Of a DNA stretch of 64,000 bases, positions 9,792 through 20,180 are shown in pieces (position 1 is the stretch's first letter; each line of letters starts with the position of its first letter). The notes below the pieces were generated by a model that was given only the letters and a program-made list of their open reading frames with translations, had not been told where the DNA came from and searched no databases. The DNA is from Ceratothoa steindachneri (Eukaryota > Arthropoda > Malacostraca > Isopoda > Cymothoidae): assembly GCA_963969495.1 (NCBI GenBank), contig OZ018328.1, positions 127,488,045 through 127,552,044 on the forward strand, in the 5' to 3' direction. The position numbers and the translations under genes were made by a program.

Positions 9792-11370
9792 GCGGAAATT
9801 TAAGAGGAAGAAGAAGTTGGATTAATCGGAATATGAACTCGACCAAACGGGTCCCTTTGTCCGTCCGGAAGAGCGAGCGAAAGCCTGAAATAACTAATTT
9901 ATTCAGTTTAATTAATGGTGAACTAGGTATCATCATAATAAGGCTCCTAGATTACTCAAGCTCCTACATTGCGCCGTGCCAAAATTAAAAGGATTTTGAC
10001 AAACATCTATCTGAAAAAGCATCGAATGAATTTGAGAACATTGGGCTGGAAGGCAAAGTACCACCTTAAATAAAAGCTCAAAAGGCGGTATACTGCCGTC
10101 AAATAGACTCATAGATTGGGAAGCACAAGGTAGATTAGATAAGGGAGGAATTAGAAAGAGCTAAGAACTGGGCCAGAATTGAAGAAGTAATTAAATTCAA
10201 CAACCGAAACAATAACGTATTCAAATAATATTCCGTGAAAGGAGCATGGCAAGGAAGGCCAAAAAGACTGGCCCACTCGCATTAAACTTAAAAATAACGC
10301 ACGAACAAATTAAAAGCGAAGAATTTGTAAGCGTACAGACCTACTTTAATTCCTTCGCATTAGATAAACACCTTACTAAAGAATGCACCCATAAAGATTA
10401 GAAATGTTGTACTGAATGTAGCGCCAAAAATATCACATAGCGAGAATGTACTTTACAAATGATAAAATGCATTAATTTTAACGGAAGCCATCGCACCATA
10501 GCAATGGAATGTCACTTAAGCGTAATATTATAGAGAGAAAATAGAAGGATAGGGTAAGATAGGAGGACGAGAAGCAGAATCTCACTATTGCTAAAGTAGC
10601 AAAGGCAACGACAGAAAAAAATGCAACCCAATAAGAATATAATAGAAATAAAAAGGCCTGAATCTCTAAAAATATTAGCATGTACTTTGCATGCCTACTT
10701 TCTGAACGTGGCTAAGCCGGGTACTTACTCGAAAGAGTTGAATTAATGTTAAAAAACAAGGGTGGTTTCCATATAACCCCCCGTGAGTGGACATCTTTAG
10801 CATCTAGTATAACACTTCTTTGACAAAACAAGATCAATATCCACAGAAGAGCACGTGACAAGAGAAAACTCCTGAGCCCAGAACGACCGAGGTAAGTGCC
10901 TGGGGCTAAGAAAGAGGATGCAGAATGAACCAAGAAAAATCAATGGAGGTTAAGAACGCCTCTGCAGTTATAAACAGTGAAAGAAACAAACAAACACTAT
11001 AGACAGCAATTTAAGAGGAAAAGAACGTTGAATCTACTTCCAACAAAGATGGTGAAAGGGTTGAAGAAAGACAGGAATTCAGCCTAAGATTCTTCGCCTT
11101 TGAAGAAAGACCTCTTCCGTCCAAAAATGATGAACTCATTTAAGGAATAAGGAAATGGCATTATAAATACGAGTTCGAAGTCTCATACCCAGACATAGAA
11201 GTCTACAGAATAGTCACGAGCGATAACTTGGAAATCCCCCAACACTTACGATACACTATTAAAAAAGTTGAGTTTAAAAAAAAGAGAAGCGGGAAAACTA
11301 ATTTACCAATCGAAAAGGATACACACAAAATGGAAATAAGTTCAATTCTATCAGAAAAACCATCAAAATA
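9792..11370 (+). pseudogene. Jockey-like LINE J3: gag-like ORF1
   Basis: The first ATG at 9792 opens a lysine-rich N-terminus (MRKFKRKKKLD) followed by YELDQTGPF. Near 10340-10440 a degenerate pair of CCHC zinc knuckles is visible. In the first (FALDKHLTKEC) two cysteines are replaced by Y and S. In the second (CCTECSAKN) the histidine is lost. Zinc-knuckle gag proteins bind the element RNA in Jockey and I elements. The segment 10930-11370 (with YEFEVSYPDIEVYR) continues to the endonuclease. Many stops and frameshifts are present. Confidence 0.65.
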
Positions 11371-12060
11371 ATGGCTCAGCTTAGAAAAATTAAAATAATT
11401 AGTCACAACGTTGCCGGTTGCAACCAGAAAAGATCCTCACTTAGTAATATCTACCTAAAACTAGATCCAGAAATAATCCTATTAAAGGAAATAAACATAA
11501 ACCCAGAAATAAAAGAAATTTAAATATTTACTATAACATTATTATGAAAACCACCAATGGAGTAAACTATGATGGGGTAGCAATAGCTATCAGAAAAGAC
11601 GTAAGTTATAAGAAACTTAAAGATCTAGATTAAGCCTACTTGACAGTTAGTGTAAGAACCAGCACTGGGAACATAATTATAGCAATGGGGTATCAACCCA
11701 CTAGAAGGCACCTTTTGTCCTTTCATAATTCCCTGAAAGTGTTTGGCAAAGAAGAACAGGCAATCTTTATGGACGATTTGAATGCCCGTAGCAAATCTTC
11801 AGGATACACAATAAATTTCAATAAGGCGAGTAACAATCTTAACACCATGGTAGAAAGAGGAATAGTTGAACGAATCGAACCAGATTTACCAACCTACTTT
11901 GGGATAAACAGTGCCACAAAATCTGATATAGTATTGGCAAAACGGAACTTCAAATTTAACTCTTTGATCGAAAAAAGGCCCCCTTTCAACGAGTGATCAT
12001 GAGATGATGGTAACAACGCTATCTCTAGACCCCATTCAAACTAAATGCCCCCTAGATAAC
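11371..12060 (+). pseudogene. Jockey-like LINE J3: AP endonuclease
   Basis: Starts MAQLRKIKIISHNVAG at 11371, with PEIILLKE for the acidic active-site strand. It continues with NYDGVAIAIRKDV and AMGYQPTRRHLL. The FMDDLNARSKSSGY block is where family members have GDLNA. KSDIVLAKRN lies near the end. This is a clear Jockey-superfamily endonuclease. The frame from 11640 to 11996 is open for 118 codons, one of the better-preserved stretches of family J. A stop after NPEIKEI and the GDLN to DDLN change suggest it is inactive. Confidence 0.85.
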
Positions 12061-13150
12061 TTTACAGGCTAGCTAACTGGAAAGGATCCTCTGAAAAGCT
12101 AGATATATATCAACATGACATTTTATCCGTAGCGACCTTGGAAGAGATCGACCAGGAGTTTGAGAAACTGGTGGAGGCGATAGTAGAAGCCTACAGATGG
12201 CATGTTCCAACAGCAGAGTTTAGAACACTGCTGCAACTGCTAAGAACTCCTCAAAATAAGATCCTAGAGCAAGATACAGAACTATGAGGGAAGCTATAGA
12301 GAATAATGGTCCCCAAAGAGGAGATCGGGCTCGATTACGGCATGTGAACGAAAAACTGATAAAGGCAACGGCAGTAGAAAAAAGTATAAGATGGGGTAGA
12401 TTTGTAGAGGCAATAGATAGCGAAATCAACCCTAACAAGCTATGGAATAAGATCAACATAGCTAGGGTAATGAAATACCCAACACTTAACATTTAAATAA
12501 GTCAGGATGGAGGAGAAGCCAAAGAACCTCATGAAATTGTAACAATCTTTCGTAAACACTGGAGAAGTGTGTTCGATCTCTCTCCAGAAGGAAATGAAAA
12601 ATTTAATAAGGTACCTGAACTAAGGGTGGTAGAGGAATTAGAATCAAATTGGCGCGAAATTGTTTTAAACAACATTGCATCAGAGACAGTTCTAGAAGAA
12701 GAAAAAATTAAGCCAATTTCTCTACAGAAACTAAAAAGAACAATCAAGAATACCAAGCAGAGGGCGCCCGGTGAGTCAGGGCTAACCAGGGAGAATCTAA
12801 TCTGATCGCTGGATATCTTTTTAGATAAAATAGTATCCTTATTCAATGCTACACTTAGCGCAAGATATTTTCCAGATGAAATGAAAAAGGAAAAAATAAT
12901 TTTGATACTGAATCCGGCAAACCCCCCTAATAATCTAGGTAATTTCAGACCTATAAATTTACTGGAGACAATGGAAAAAATATTAGAAAAACTGATAAAT
13001 ACCAGAATAATAAAACACCCAGAAGAAAGCTCTCAGATACCGACCCATCAACATAGGTTCAGAAAAAATAGAAGCACTGAAACAGCCTTCGCATTCTTAG
13101 TTGAGAAAGTAGCCAGAGCGTAATTTAATAAAAACTACAGGGATATAGTA
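12061..13150 (+). pseudogene. Jockey-like LINE J3: RT, N-terminal half
   Basis: Contains RKHWRSVFDLSPEGNEK (about 12552-12600) and APGESGLTRENLI (about 12766-12801). The fingers motifs LFNATLSARYFPDEMKK, NFRPINLLETMEKI and HRFRKNRSTETAFAF follow (12840-13100). The reading ends at NYRDIV (13133-13150), exactly where a 704-bp insertion begins. The RT resumes at 13861. Confidence 0.85.
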
Positions 13151-13229
13151 TAGGGTCTCTGTAACAAATTCTTTCTCTTGTAGTTTCATATGCTGTGTTA
13201 TGTGATCAGCGAGCTTCCTCAGGATAAAG

Positions 13230-13292
<63 letters not shown>

Positions 13293-13478
13293 TGGATTCT
13301 TTATTCCTTGGTTAATAGCTTGAATAAGCCTTGAAATGGCGAACAGTAATGACACCTTTTCTTCTTGAATAATAATGATAACTCTTTCTGTACTGACCTT
13401 TTCCACAAAAATAAATAGTAAAAAAAACAGTTGAAAGGCCTGAAAGCTACAACGGAGGATCAAATTAAACGAAACAAA

Positions 13479-13510
<32 letters not shown>

Positions 13511-13860
13511 ACAATGGAAGAACCTGGCTTGTCATCGACAGTCAGCACCGTTATTGACGGAGGAATAACATTTTATGAACTAAACAATAAGAAGGTATGC
13601 TAGTGATGCCCTAACACCAGGGGAACCTAGTAAACATTTTCACACTTTTGTAAAACTACCACACATTTAATCACTTTCATTAATTAATTAATTAATTAAT
13701 TTTCCGAATTCTTAAGCACTCAATCAGAGCTCGGATCCAGCGCGCAATTTGAATGTGTAGTAAAGTCAAGTGGAAAATGATAAACGATCCCAGAAGAATT
13801 TGTGTGAACCGTTTAAATCTTTCACTCGAATGTTTACTTGGTTCGACCCCCACAATAGTA
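13145..13860. mobile_element. 704-bp insertion with ATAGTA target duplication
   Basis: ATAGTA occurs at 13145-13150 and 13855-13860, flanking 13151-13854. Dropping the insert plus one ATAGTA joins NYRDIV to LRDVQKAFDKVW in frame, so this is a real insertion. Inside are two TA tracts (13231-13290, 13479-13510), a TTAA run near 13680-13702 and no recognisable protein. The right end reads TTGGTTCGACCCCCACA, which resembles a pol III B box. No terminal inverted repeats are obvious. It could be a SINE-like or other non-autonomous element. Confidence 0.8.
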
Positions 13861-14800
13861 CTCAGAGATGTACAAAAAGCGTTCGATAAAGTTTGGAGGG
13901 TCGGCCTAAGATATAAGATTAGAAGGTTAGGGCTACCCTCAACGATAACTAAGTGTCTATGCCATTATATAACTGATAGATCAGCCTACATCTCAATAGA
14001 GAGTTTCAACGGACTGAATTTCGAAGTCCCACAAGGGGTCCTTCAAGAAGGTTCTATATGTCCGACATTCTAGAGCATAGATACACAATGGATCTACCCA
14101 GCCCATTTAATAAATTGACCCAAAACCTACAATTCTTAGACGATATAACAATAATTGCAAATAGCCCATACAGGCATCCCCAGATGATGGCAAGGATCAC
14201 GGCGGCCGAAATCGCTGACATTAATGTATATGAACGTAAATGGAAAATCAGAACAAATGCGGATAAGTTCACCATTATCCCTAAAAGGTAGGCGAAAGAC
14301 AGACATAATACAAGTAGACAACCACATATATCGTTATGAGAACAAGGACAAAGTACTTGCTCTCAAAATCTCTCGATGCGGATATGGAAAACATGCTAAG
14401 GAAGGAATAAGATTAGCGAAGGATAACTTAAACAAACTATACAAACTTGAAAGTCTAAATTTAGAAAACAAAATAAAGATATACAACTCAATCTGCAGAT
14501 CCCTTTTTCTATACCCAGCTATTCCAATAAATAGACTACACCGAACAAACACAATTAACTCCAAAGGGGTCAAAAGGCAGCAGTATACATCATTTAAAAT
14601 ACAAAAAGAAGAGAATATAAAAAACTAAGCAACCTGCCCCGCGAAATCAAACTTCCTGCTATGAACGTGTCCTTGCATAAAAGAGCTTATAAAATATGAG
14701 AGAAATTAAACGATTTATTAAGCGAAGAAGAAAGAAGAGTCATGTTAAACTTGGATGTCAAATGCTAGAGATAGGGTAGTCTCATGAAAACCTTGTTTTT
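13861..14800 (+). pseudogene. Jockey-like LINE J3: RT, C-terminal half
   Basis: Resumes with LRDVQKAFDKVWRVGLRYK, then FEVPQGVLQEGSICPTF, where an intact RT has a PQG-LSP motif. The catalytic block is FLDDITI at 14133-14150, with leucine in place of the usual Y/F-A before DD. YERKWKIRTNADKF and a C-terminal region (YNSICRSLFLYPAIPINRL, then MNVSLHKRAYKI) follow to about 14760. Frameshifts occur near 14070 and 14290. Confidence 0.82.
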
Positions 14801-15049
14801 AGAAACAGTAGTAAGAAAGGGTCGAGGATAATATATTTTGGAGACAAATTTGAATACTATTGTTTATAAAAAGAGAAGGTTTTGATTAACTACACTATCT
14901 CGAGCATTTTACATCCGAGTTTAACAAACTCCTTCTCTCTACTCTCAACAATCATTTCCCTTAATGCCAATTCCTTTGTATAAATTCCCACCCTGTATCG
15001 TTAAATTCCTTTTTTCTCCATAAGGAGCCAATCCCTTTGGGCTTGCGAT
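14801..15049. other. AT-rich spacer between J3 and Penelope family P2
   Basis: No coding motif recognised. It probably contains the J3 3' UTR and the start of the P2 fragment. Confidence 0.4.
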
Positions 15050-15780
15050 CCTGTATAATTTAAAATTATACATGTACGACCTGCCACAGTCGTTATGTAG
15101 GCCAAACTGGCTTACAGCTCAAATGCAGGATCGCAAAGCATTTAAGTTTGTCTCATAGGACTGGGATTTCCATCTCTAAGCCTGAAGCCTCTTCCATCAG
15201 GCAACACTCTGAGTATCACAATCATCCTCTTAATTCTGATTCATTTACCATATTATCTTCAGCCTTAACTTCTCTCAATTTGAAAATCTTAGAGTCTTGT
15301 ATATCAATAAAATATATCCAAACATAAATAATTACTCCTCCTCAATTAAAATATTCACTATAAACCAACCAACACTTCAATAGATTAACTATCCAACCAG
15401 CCAACCGAACAAATCTCGTTAGTAGTTTTTACATCTTTAGTTAGTTGATTTCTCAACTCCCACGATAAAGGTTAGTCACTCTGTTTAATTCATTCTCATT
15501 TGTTTTCGGGGTTTTGTCGTTATTAATAATTTAATATAACAGGTTATTCTATTGTTTACTCCAGTTACCTTTAATATTTGATATTTAAGTCAGTTTATAT
15601 TATTTTTTAAAACTACACTCGAGAGTATTAATCAATTCTATATATTTTTATTTGTGCTTTTACTTTAATCTCAATAATTGTCAATTTTATTATTTTAACT
15701 TGTCTTCATCCACTTTTTTAGCCATTATTTAATGCATTCTTTTAACTGTTATGGTTAATATTCCTTCCCCTTCTCATTAG
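15050..15780 (+). pseudogene. Penelope-like element GIY-YIG end (family P2, copy a)
   Basis: At 15075-15330 a frame reads YVGQTGLQLKCRIAKHLSLS, RTGISISKPEASSIRQHSEY, FTILSSALTSLNLKILES. This is a GIY-YIG nuclease with the R-x-x-x-H and the downstream S-I-x-x-H and ILES elements seen in Penelope-like endonucleases. The sequence differs clearly from family P1. The RT is missing upstream. The AT-rich 3' UTR runs to the motif at 15787-15830 and a TA tract. Confidence 0.72.
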
Positions 15781-15786
15781 AAGACA

Positions 15787-15830
15787 CAGTCGCTGAAGAT
15801 GGTCCTAGTGAAGGTCCGAAACGTCCAGCC
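15787..15830 (+). ncRNA. Hammerhead-ribozyme-like motif (degenerate)
   Basis: CTGAAGA (15793-15799) matches the CUGANGA hammerhead core. A 6-bp stem with one T-T mismatch follows (15801-15806 with 15812-15817), then GAAACGTC (15818-15825), where GAA is the second core box. Penelope-like elements are known to carry minimal hammerheads near their termini, and this one sits at the 3' end of one. An extra T at 15800 and a weak stem I argue that it is decayed or fortuitous. Confidence 0.45.
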
Positions 15831-15872
15831 AATAAATGATTAGTGTAATCACCTTAGGGTTCATATTCCTAC

Positions 15873-15903
15873 TATATATATAGTATATATATATGTATAT
15901 ATC

Positions 15904-15956
<53 letters not shown>
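15873..15956. repeat. (TA)n microsatellite between two P2 copies
   Basis: Mostly TA with short interruptions. A plus-strand Penelope 3' end lies on the left and a minus-strand copy on the right. Confidence 0.95.
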
Positions 15957-15960
<4 letters not shown>

Positions 15961-17006
15961 TTTATGAAAGGAAACCACTATTATTGGAACATAAAGTTGA
16001 TTATTATTATTAAAACGATAATTACAACGAGACCAGGTTAGATATGTAGTTTACCATATCATCTTCCGCCGTTAACTAAGAAAAATTGACAAAGAAAACT
16101 GAAATATTAGAATATACAATAACAGTCAACTGACTTTAATCTGGAGGGGTTAGCTTTAGGTGATTAACAATATCCTTTAGAATGAGATTTAATATATAGG
16201 GGCTACCTTTATGCTGGCCTTCTGACAAATTGAAGTTGGAATTTCTTTGATTAGTAAAGATTCAATTATTTTTCTTTTATTTTAATCGCTACGATGGTAA
16301 AAAACACCAATCATATAATAGATTTCGCTAGTGCCCAAATAGTTTGTCATTGTCATTCATCCTCAAGAAAGATTGAATCGCATGTTCTATAGGCTCGGTG
16401 ATAAAGGGAAGAAAGAATAGATATCTTAACAGATTTGCCATTTAATGATAAGAAATGTATGTACGCATTTAATTTGTATGTTTTTGATAGACTCAGCACT
16501 GTAAATGATTAGTTAAACGGTGGATTTTACGTCGAGAATGGTAAAGGGTCGTTCTGTTTCCTATCTACGAATTCAGGTTGTGGAAAAGTTCATTGAAATT
16601 GTTATTGTCTAAGGGCCATGCTTATAGAATGTCATCTACATATTGGAACCAAATAAGAGGTTGAGAATGGATTCTAAGGAGGAGGGTCGTTTCGTAGTTT
16701 TCCATAAAAAGATTGCATAGGTTGGGGAAAAGAGGGTTCCCCTGCTTAGGCCATATATTTGGCGTAAAGCCTATCTTCAGCTGAAAATACATTATCAGTT
16801 ACACACAAGCGCACTAATTTGATAATTTTAAAGATAGGAGAGGTGGTTAATATCGAGATTGGGAAGAATTCTCGATAAGACATCAACCGCTTCATAAACC
16901 GGAACTTTAGTGAACAAACTATTTACGTCAAATCTTAACGGTTTCTTCCCAAAGAGTTCGAGATATTTAATTTTGGAAGCACTTCTGTGGTTATAAATAA
17001 ATTGGA

Positions 17007-17009
<3 letters not shown>
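15957..17009 (-). pseudogene. Penelope-like RT (family P2, copy b)
   Basis: On the minus strand LRFDVNSLFTKVPVYEAVD (about 16860-16935) is the first RT block, and YGLSRGTLFSPTYA (about 16715-16760) is the G-P-SPTYAN block. WFQYVDDIL (16624-16650) is the catalytic block. A downstream frame ends near FGH at about 16330. Stops and frameshifts are frequent and no GIY-YIG domain follows on this strand. The left part to 15957 is probably UTR. A TA tract at 17010-17051 lies upstream. Confidence 0.75.

Positions 17010-17051
<42 letters not shown>
17010..17051. repeat. (TA)n microsatellite
   Basis: Short TA tract between the P2 relic and the GC-richer region that follows. Confidence 0.95.
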
Positions 17052-17054
<3 letters not shown>

Positions 17055-18640
17055 GTGTACCAAAAAACGAGGTTAAAATTTCAAAGTGTTCTGATCCTTT
17101 CTCCAAAGCACTGCTTTTGTTCGTGTTGCATTCCTATTATTTTGTTGTACAAATTTCATCACAATACAATAATATTTAGATGTCGCCCCACTTTGAATCT
17201 TTACTTTTCTTTCTTATTTTTAAGCTATGGCAACCAGTACTCGTTCCAGCCCAGAATGTTGGCTTGTCGGGAAGCCCGTTGATTCCCTGTCAAGTGCCCA
17301 TCTTCCAAATTAACGGAATGTGCTGACGTTATACCTAATACATCATGTCCTTAAAATGAAGTCCGTCTCGGAAGGTCTAAACTTGGCCTGTGGCAAGGTC
17401 TTCACCGTATGGGAGAGGGCCAGGATCCCGACACAGCGTGTGGATTCTTGTGTCTATAAACTTCAAGGAATCCAAGACGAATACCAAGCAATCAAGGAAC
17501 ACCGGATGGTGGGAGAGAGTCGGACAGTGTTAAGGAGAAGATGTTACTGGTTCACCTTCAGGATCTCTTCGATGTTGCTATAATCGATGGCCTCCAGACC
17601 ATGAACAACGAAGAAGACAAGGAATTCCTCAAGATATAGCGTGAGGACCTCTTGTGTAGCATTGCAGTGATAGACGCGAATAAATCTGGAGTAGAAGCCA
17701 GGCGTGGGAAAAGAAATGACCAATAAGCTACTCTCAGGCAGAGATATGACGGACGAGAGGGTAAATTTCAAGGGTACCCTGTTGCCTTCAGTTTCAGCTG
17801 CACATTGGCAGAGGAGTCACAGGCTGAAGACGAGTACCAACTTTCAACTTCAGCGAAGAGGCAAAGGAACATCTTCAAATCTCCTATAGTCCTCGGCGCC
17901 TTGTATCAAGTCAATCTCCCAGGTCGTGGTGCAGCGTTCGTGACTGGCGCTGTTGCATAACCGTGCACCACGATATTTCTGATGTGACGTTGTCCCGAAG
18001 TTTGATACCGCGGTCGCGTCGTCACACACGCCAAATCCAAGAAAAAGAAGAGCGAAAGAACTTTCAAGCAACTAGTTTCCTTCTCCTCATTGGGATAGGA
18101 ATATGCTGCGGAAGATGGGAGCGAGTACAGTGGAGCAAGTTGCAATCCTGGCAAGTGGTCAAAGTTCCGAGAATTTGCTGGGTATACTGGAGGTCCGGAA
18201 GTCTCCCGTTTAAAGCGTTTCCAGAAGGAGTGTCCGAACATCAAACAAATAGAGTACATGTTGGCTGAGAATACCCTCTTCAAAGGACATTGGGAGCAGC
18301 TGCGCTCCCAGATGAAGGATTACCTGGCAAACTATCCTCGCTGATCAAACAAAGTGTCCACGCGAAGACTACTTCGAGTTCCTGCAGCTCGCAGCACTTT
18401 TCCTCGGAGGGCAAAAACGACTTAAGCATCGTAGCATACCCTTTGGGTCATCCACCAGGCGATAAGGATGTCACAGGGCATCAACTGCCTTAAGATGTTC
18501 CTGTTCCGACCCCAGTTCAAGATAAAGTAACGAGAGGAGTGGAATGTGACTGGCATGGTGCTGTTATTTGGCGTTTTTGAGCCCGCTGTCTTCAAACGCT
18601 TCCTGCTTATTCACTCCACTAATGGCAGCATTTCGCCAAG
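17052..18640 (+). pseudogene. Relic of an uncharacterised multi-copy transposase-like gene
   Basis: From 17343 the translation has KVFTVWERARIPTQRVDSCV, then (frame change) HLQDLFDVAIIDGLQTMNNE. Near 17850-18000 comes FKSPIVLGALYQVNLPGRGA, then SHWDRNMLRKMGASTVEQVA, then PREDYFEFLQLAALFLGG at about 18360. It ends with INCLKMFLFRPQFKI and a FGVFEPAVF stretch. I recognise this order from memory as a family annotated only as uncharacterised and present in many copies in invertebrate genomes. The HWDGK-like and later motifs suggest an RNase H-type transposase fold (inference). A segment between the SGQ block and the REDYFEF block is missing, and several frameshifts show it is dead. Confidence 0.6.
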
Positions 18641-19262
18641 GGTAATATGATTCATCAGATTAGCTCTCTAGTAAGTGTGATTGGTGGAAAGCCGAAAGTG
18701 ACACGTTTCTCGGACGAGGGCGTACTGGCGAATGCGTTGAATCCTTCGAAGGCGGCGATGATTAGGGCCCTCAGGACACATGATGGCACGCCAGTGGGTG
18801 TGGGGCCGCGGTCTACAATGAACTTCGTGAAATGAGTGGCTTATGTGAGGCAACTCGTGAATTACTCCATAGATGACATCACCTTTGAGCTGGCCGATCA
18901 TAGATCAGTCAAGGTCGAATGTGCGATGATAGAACAGGGAGAGTACTCGAGAACCACCCCTACACTCTTAATGTTCAACTGTGACAAGCTCCCTAAGTCA
19001 ATGCCTGATGGTTGGTATCACTACTGCGTGAAGGCATTTGTGCCACTGACCCGGAGGTAACACTTCTTCCCCCGCTTCGGTCAGAAGAATCGCTCTTGTA
19101 GACGTACAAAGTCAGGGTTACCCAAATTCTTTGTAAGTTGCTCCAAGGCCGCACACGATAAGTGTAAATCGTACTTGCCAAGTGTGTCGAAGCAATGTGG
19201 TTCGTTTCTCCTTGAAAAGGAAATCCTGGCCATTTTGTCCCACGATCGTCTCTCATGTTGAG
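18641..19262 (+). pseudogene. I-like LINE: gag-like ORF1
   Basis: Frames at 18647-18832 and 18836-19060 give the ORF1 of an I/Jockey-type element. They show YVRQLVNYSIDDITFELADH, TPTLLMFNCDKLPKSMPDGW and then a cysteine/histidine region (FGQKNRSCRRTKSGLP, CSKAAHDKCKS) where related gag proteins have zinc knuckles. Several knuckle cysteines are replaced. A stop splits the two halves at about 18833. It precedes endonuclease, RT and RNase H in the expected order. Confidence 0.72.
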
Positions 19263-20180
19263 AGGTTAAAGACTTGGTCCTGGTGCGCCCGGCGGTGTCT
19301 GGGACGTCTTATGCCGTAATGGTAAAAATCACACTCTCTGTTTTCGGTCTCTCCGGGACTATGAGCACTGTCGTTTCCGCGCACATTCGGAACCCTTCCG
19401 CAGGTTCTGCCTAACCCGGACGCTCCCATGATAGAGCTTGCGGAATAAAGGGTTTCCCCCCAGTCCCACCTAAATCCAGGGCTCCCCTCATTCTCCCAGC
19501 GGGACAGTCTCCTGTAAGGTGAAACGGCCCCGTGCCTACACCGAATCGTTAGAGGGTCAGATGATGCGCCATTTACACCCGGCCTGATGTCTCCGTGCTT
19601 CTCTTTGCTTGAATCCCTCAGTGCAGCTGCATCTGGATAGTATTTATATAGTTTTATACAGTTACATTCCACCGTCAGCCGACTTCGACCCTAGGGACTT
19701 CCTCCAAGTCGTGGCACGGGGTTGCCGAGGCCCTTTTTCTTGCTTTAAGATCTGAACGGTTAACACCCTTTTCTTGGGAAACTATTCGATTAATTCCTGG
19801 GGTCAAGTCCTTGCCGACCAGATCGATAAGCTGGAGATAGATGTCTTAAATGTGGATGAGTCTAGGCATCACTACAAGAAAAGCGCTTCATTTTACTGCC
19901 ATGGCCTATCTTTGTGCTCTCTCGATGCACGGCCTGATTTGGGGAGGGGTAGTTTATGACCTCCATGGTAGTGATCACATTTCATCAAAATATCATTTTA
20001 TGGGCCGCTGCCGTCTGAGAACCCGCCTCGGAGGGGCTTGGCGGGGCGCGGTTGTCCGCATTTCAGGAAATGACTGATTTATCTGTCACAGTCGAGTAGT
20101 TTAGGTCGTTGGATGGTTGGATGAGGCCGTTGAGTTCCTCTCAGTCAACCTGATCGCCGTGAAACTGACAAGTATTCGTA
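19263..20180 (+). pseudogene. I-like LINE: endonuclease remnant
   Basis: The first 500 bp hold no clean frame. From about 19850 the sequence gives LSLCSLDARPDLG and VYDLHGSDHISSKY. This is the C-terminal SDH block of the AP endonuclease (DLHGSDH-PI in relatives). The DNA is visibly more GC-rich than its surroundings, as in the rest of this element. Confidence 0.62.

Noticed and set aside
19253..19672. 139-codon minus-strand frame between gag and endonuclease of the I-like element
   Set aside because: No recognisable domain, and it lies inside a plus-strand element. Treated as a shadow.
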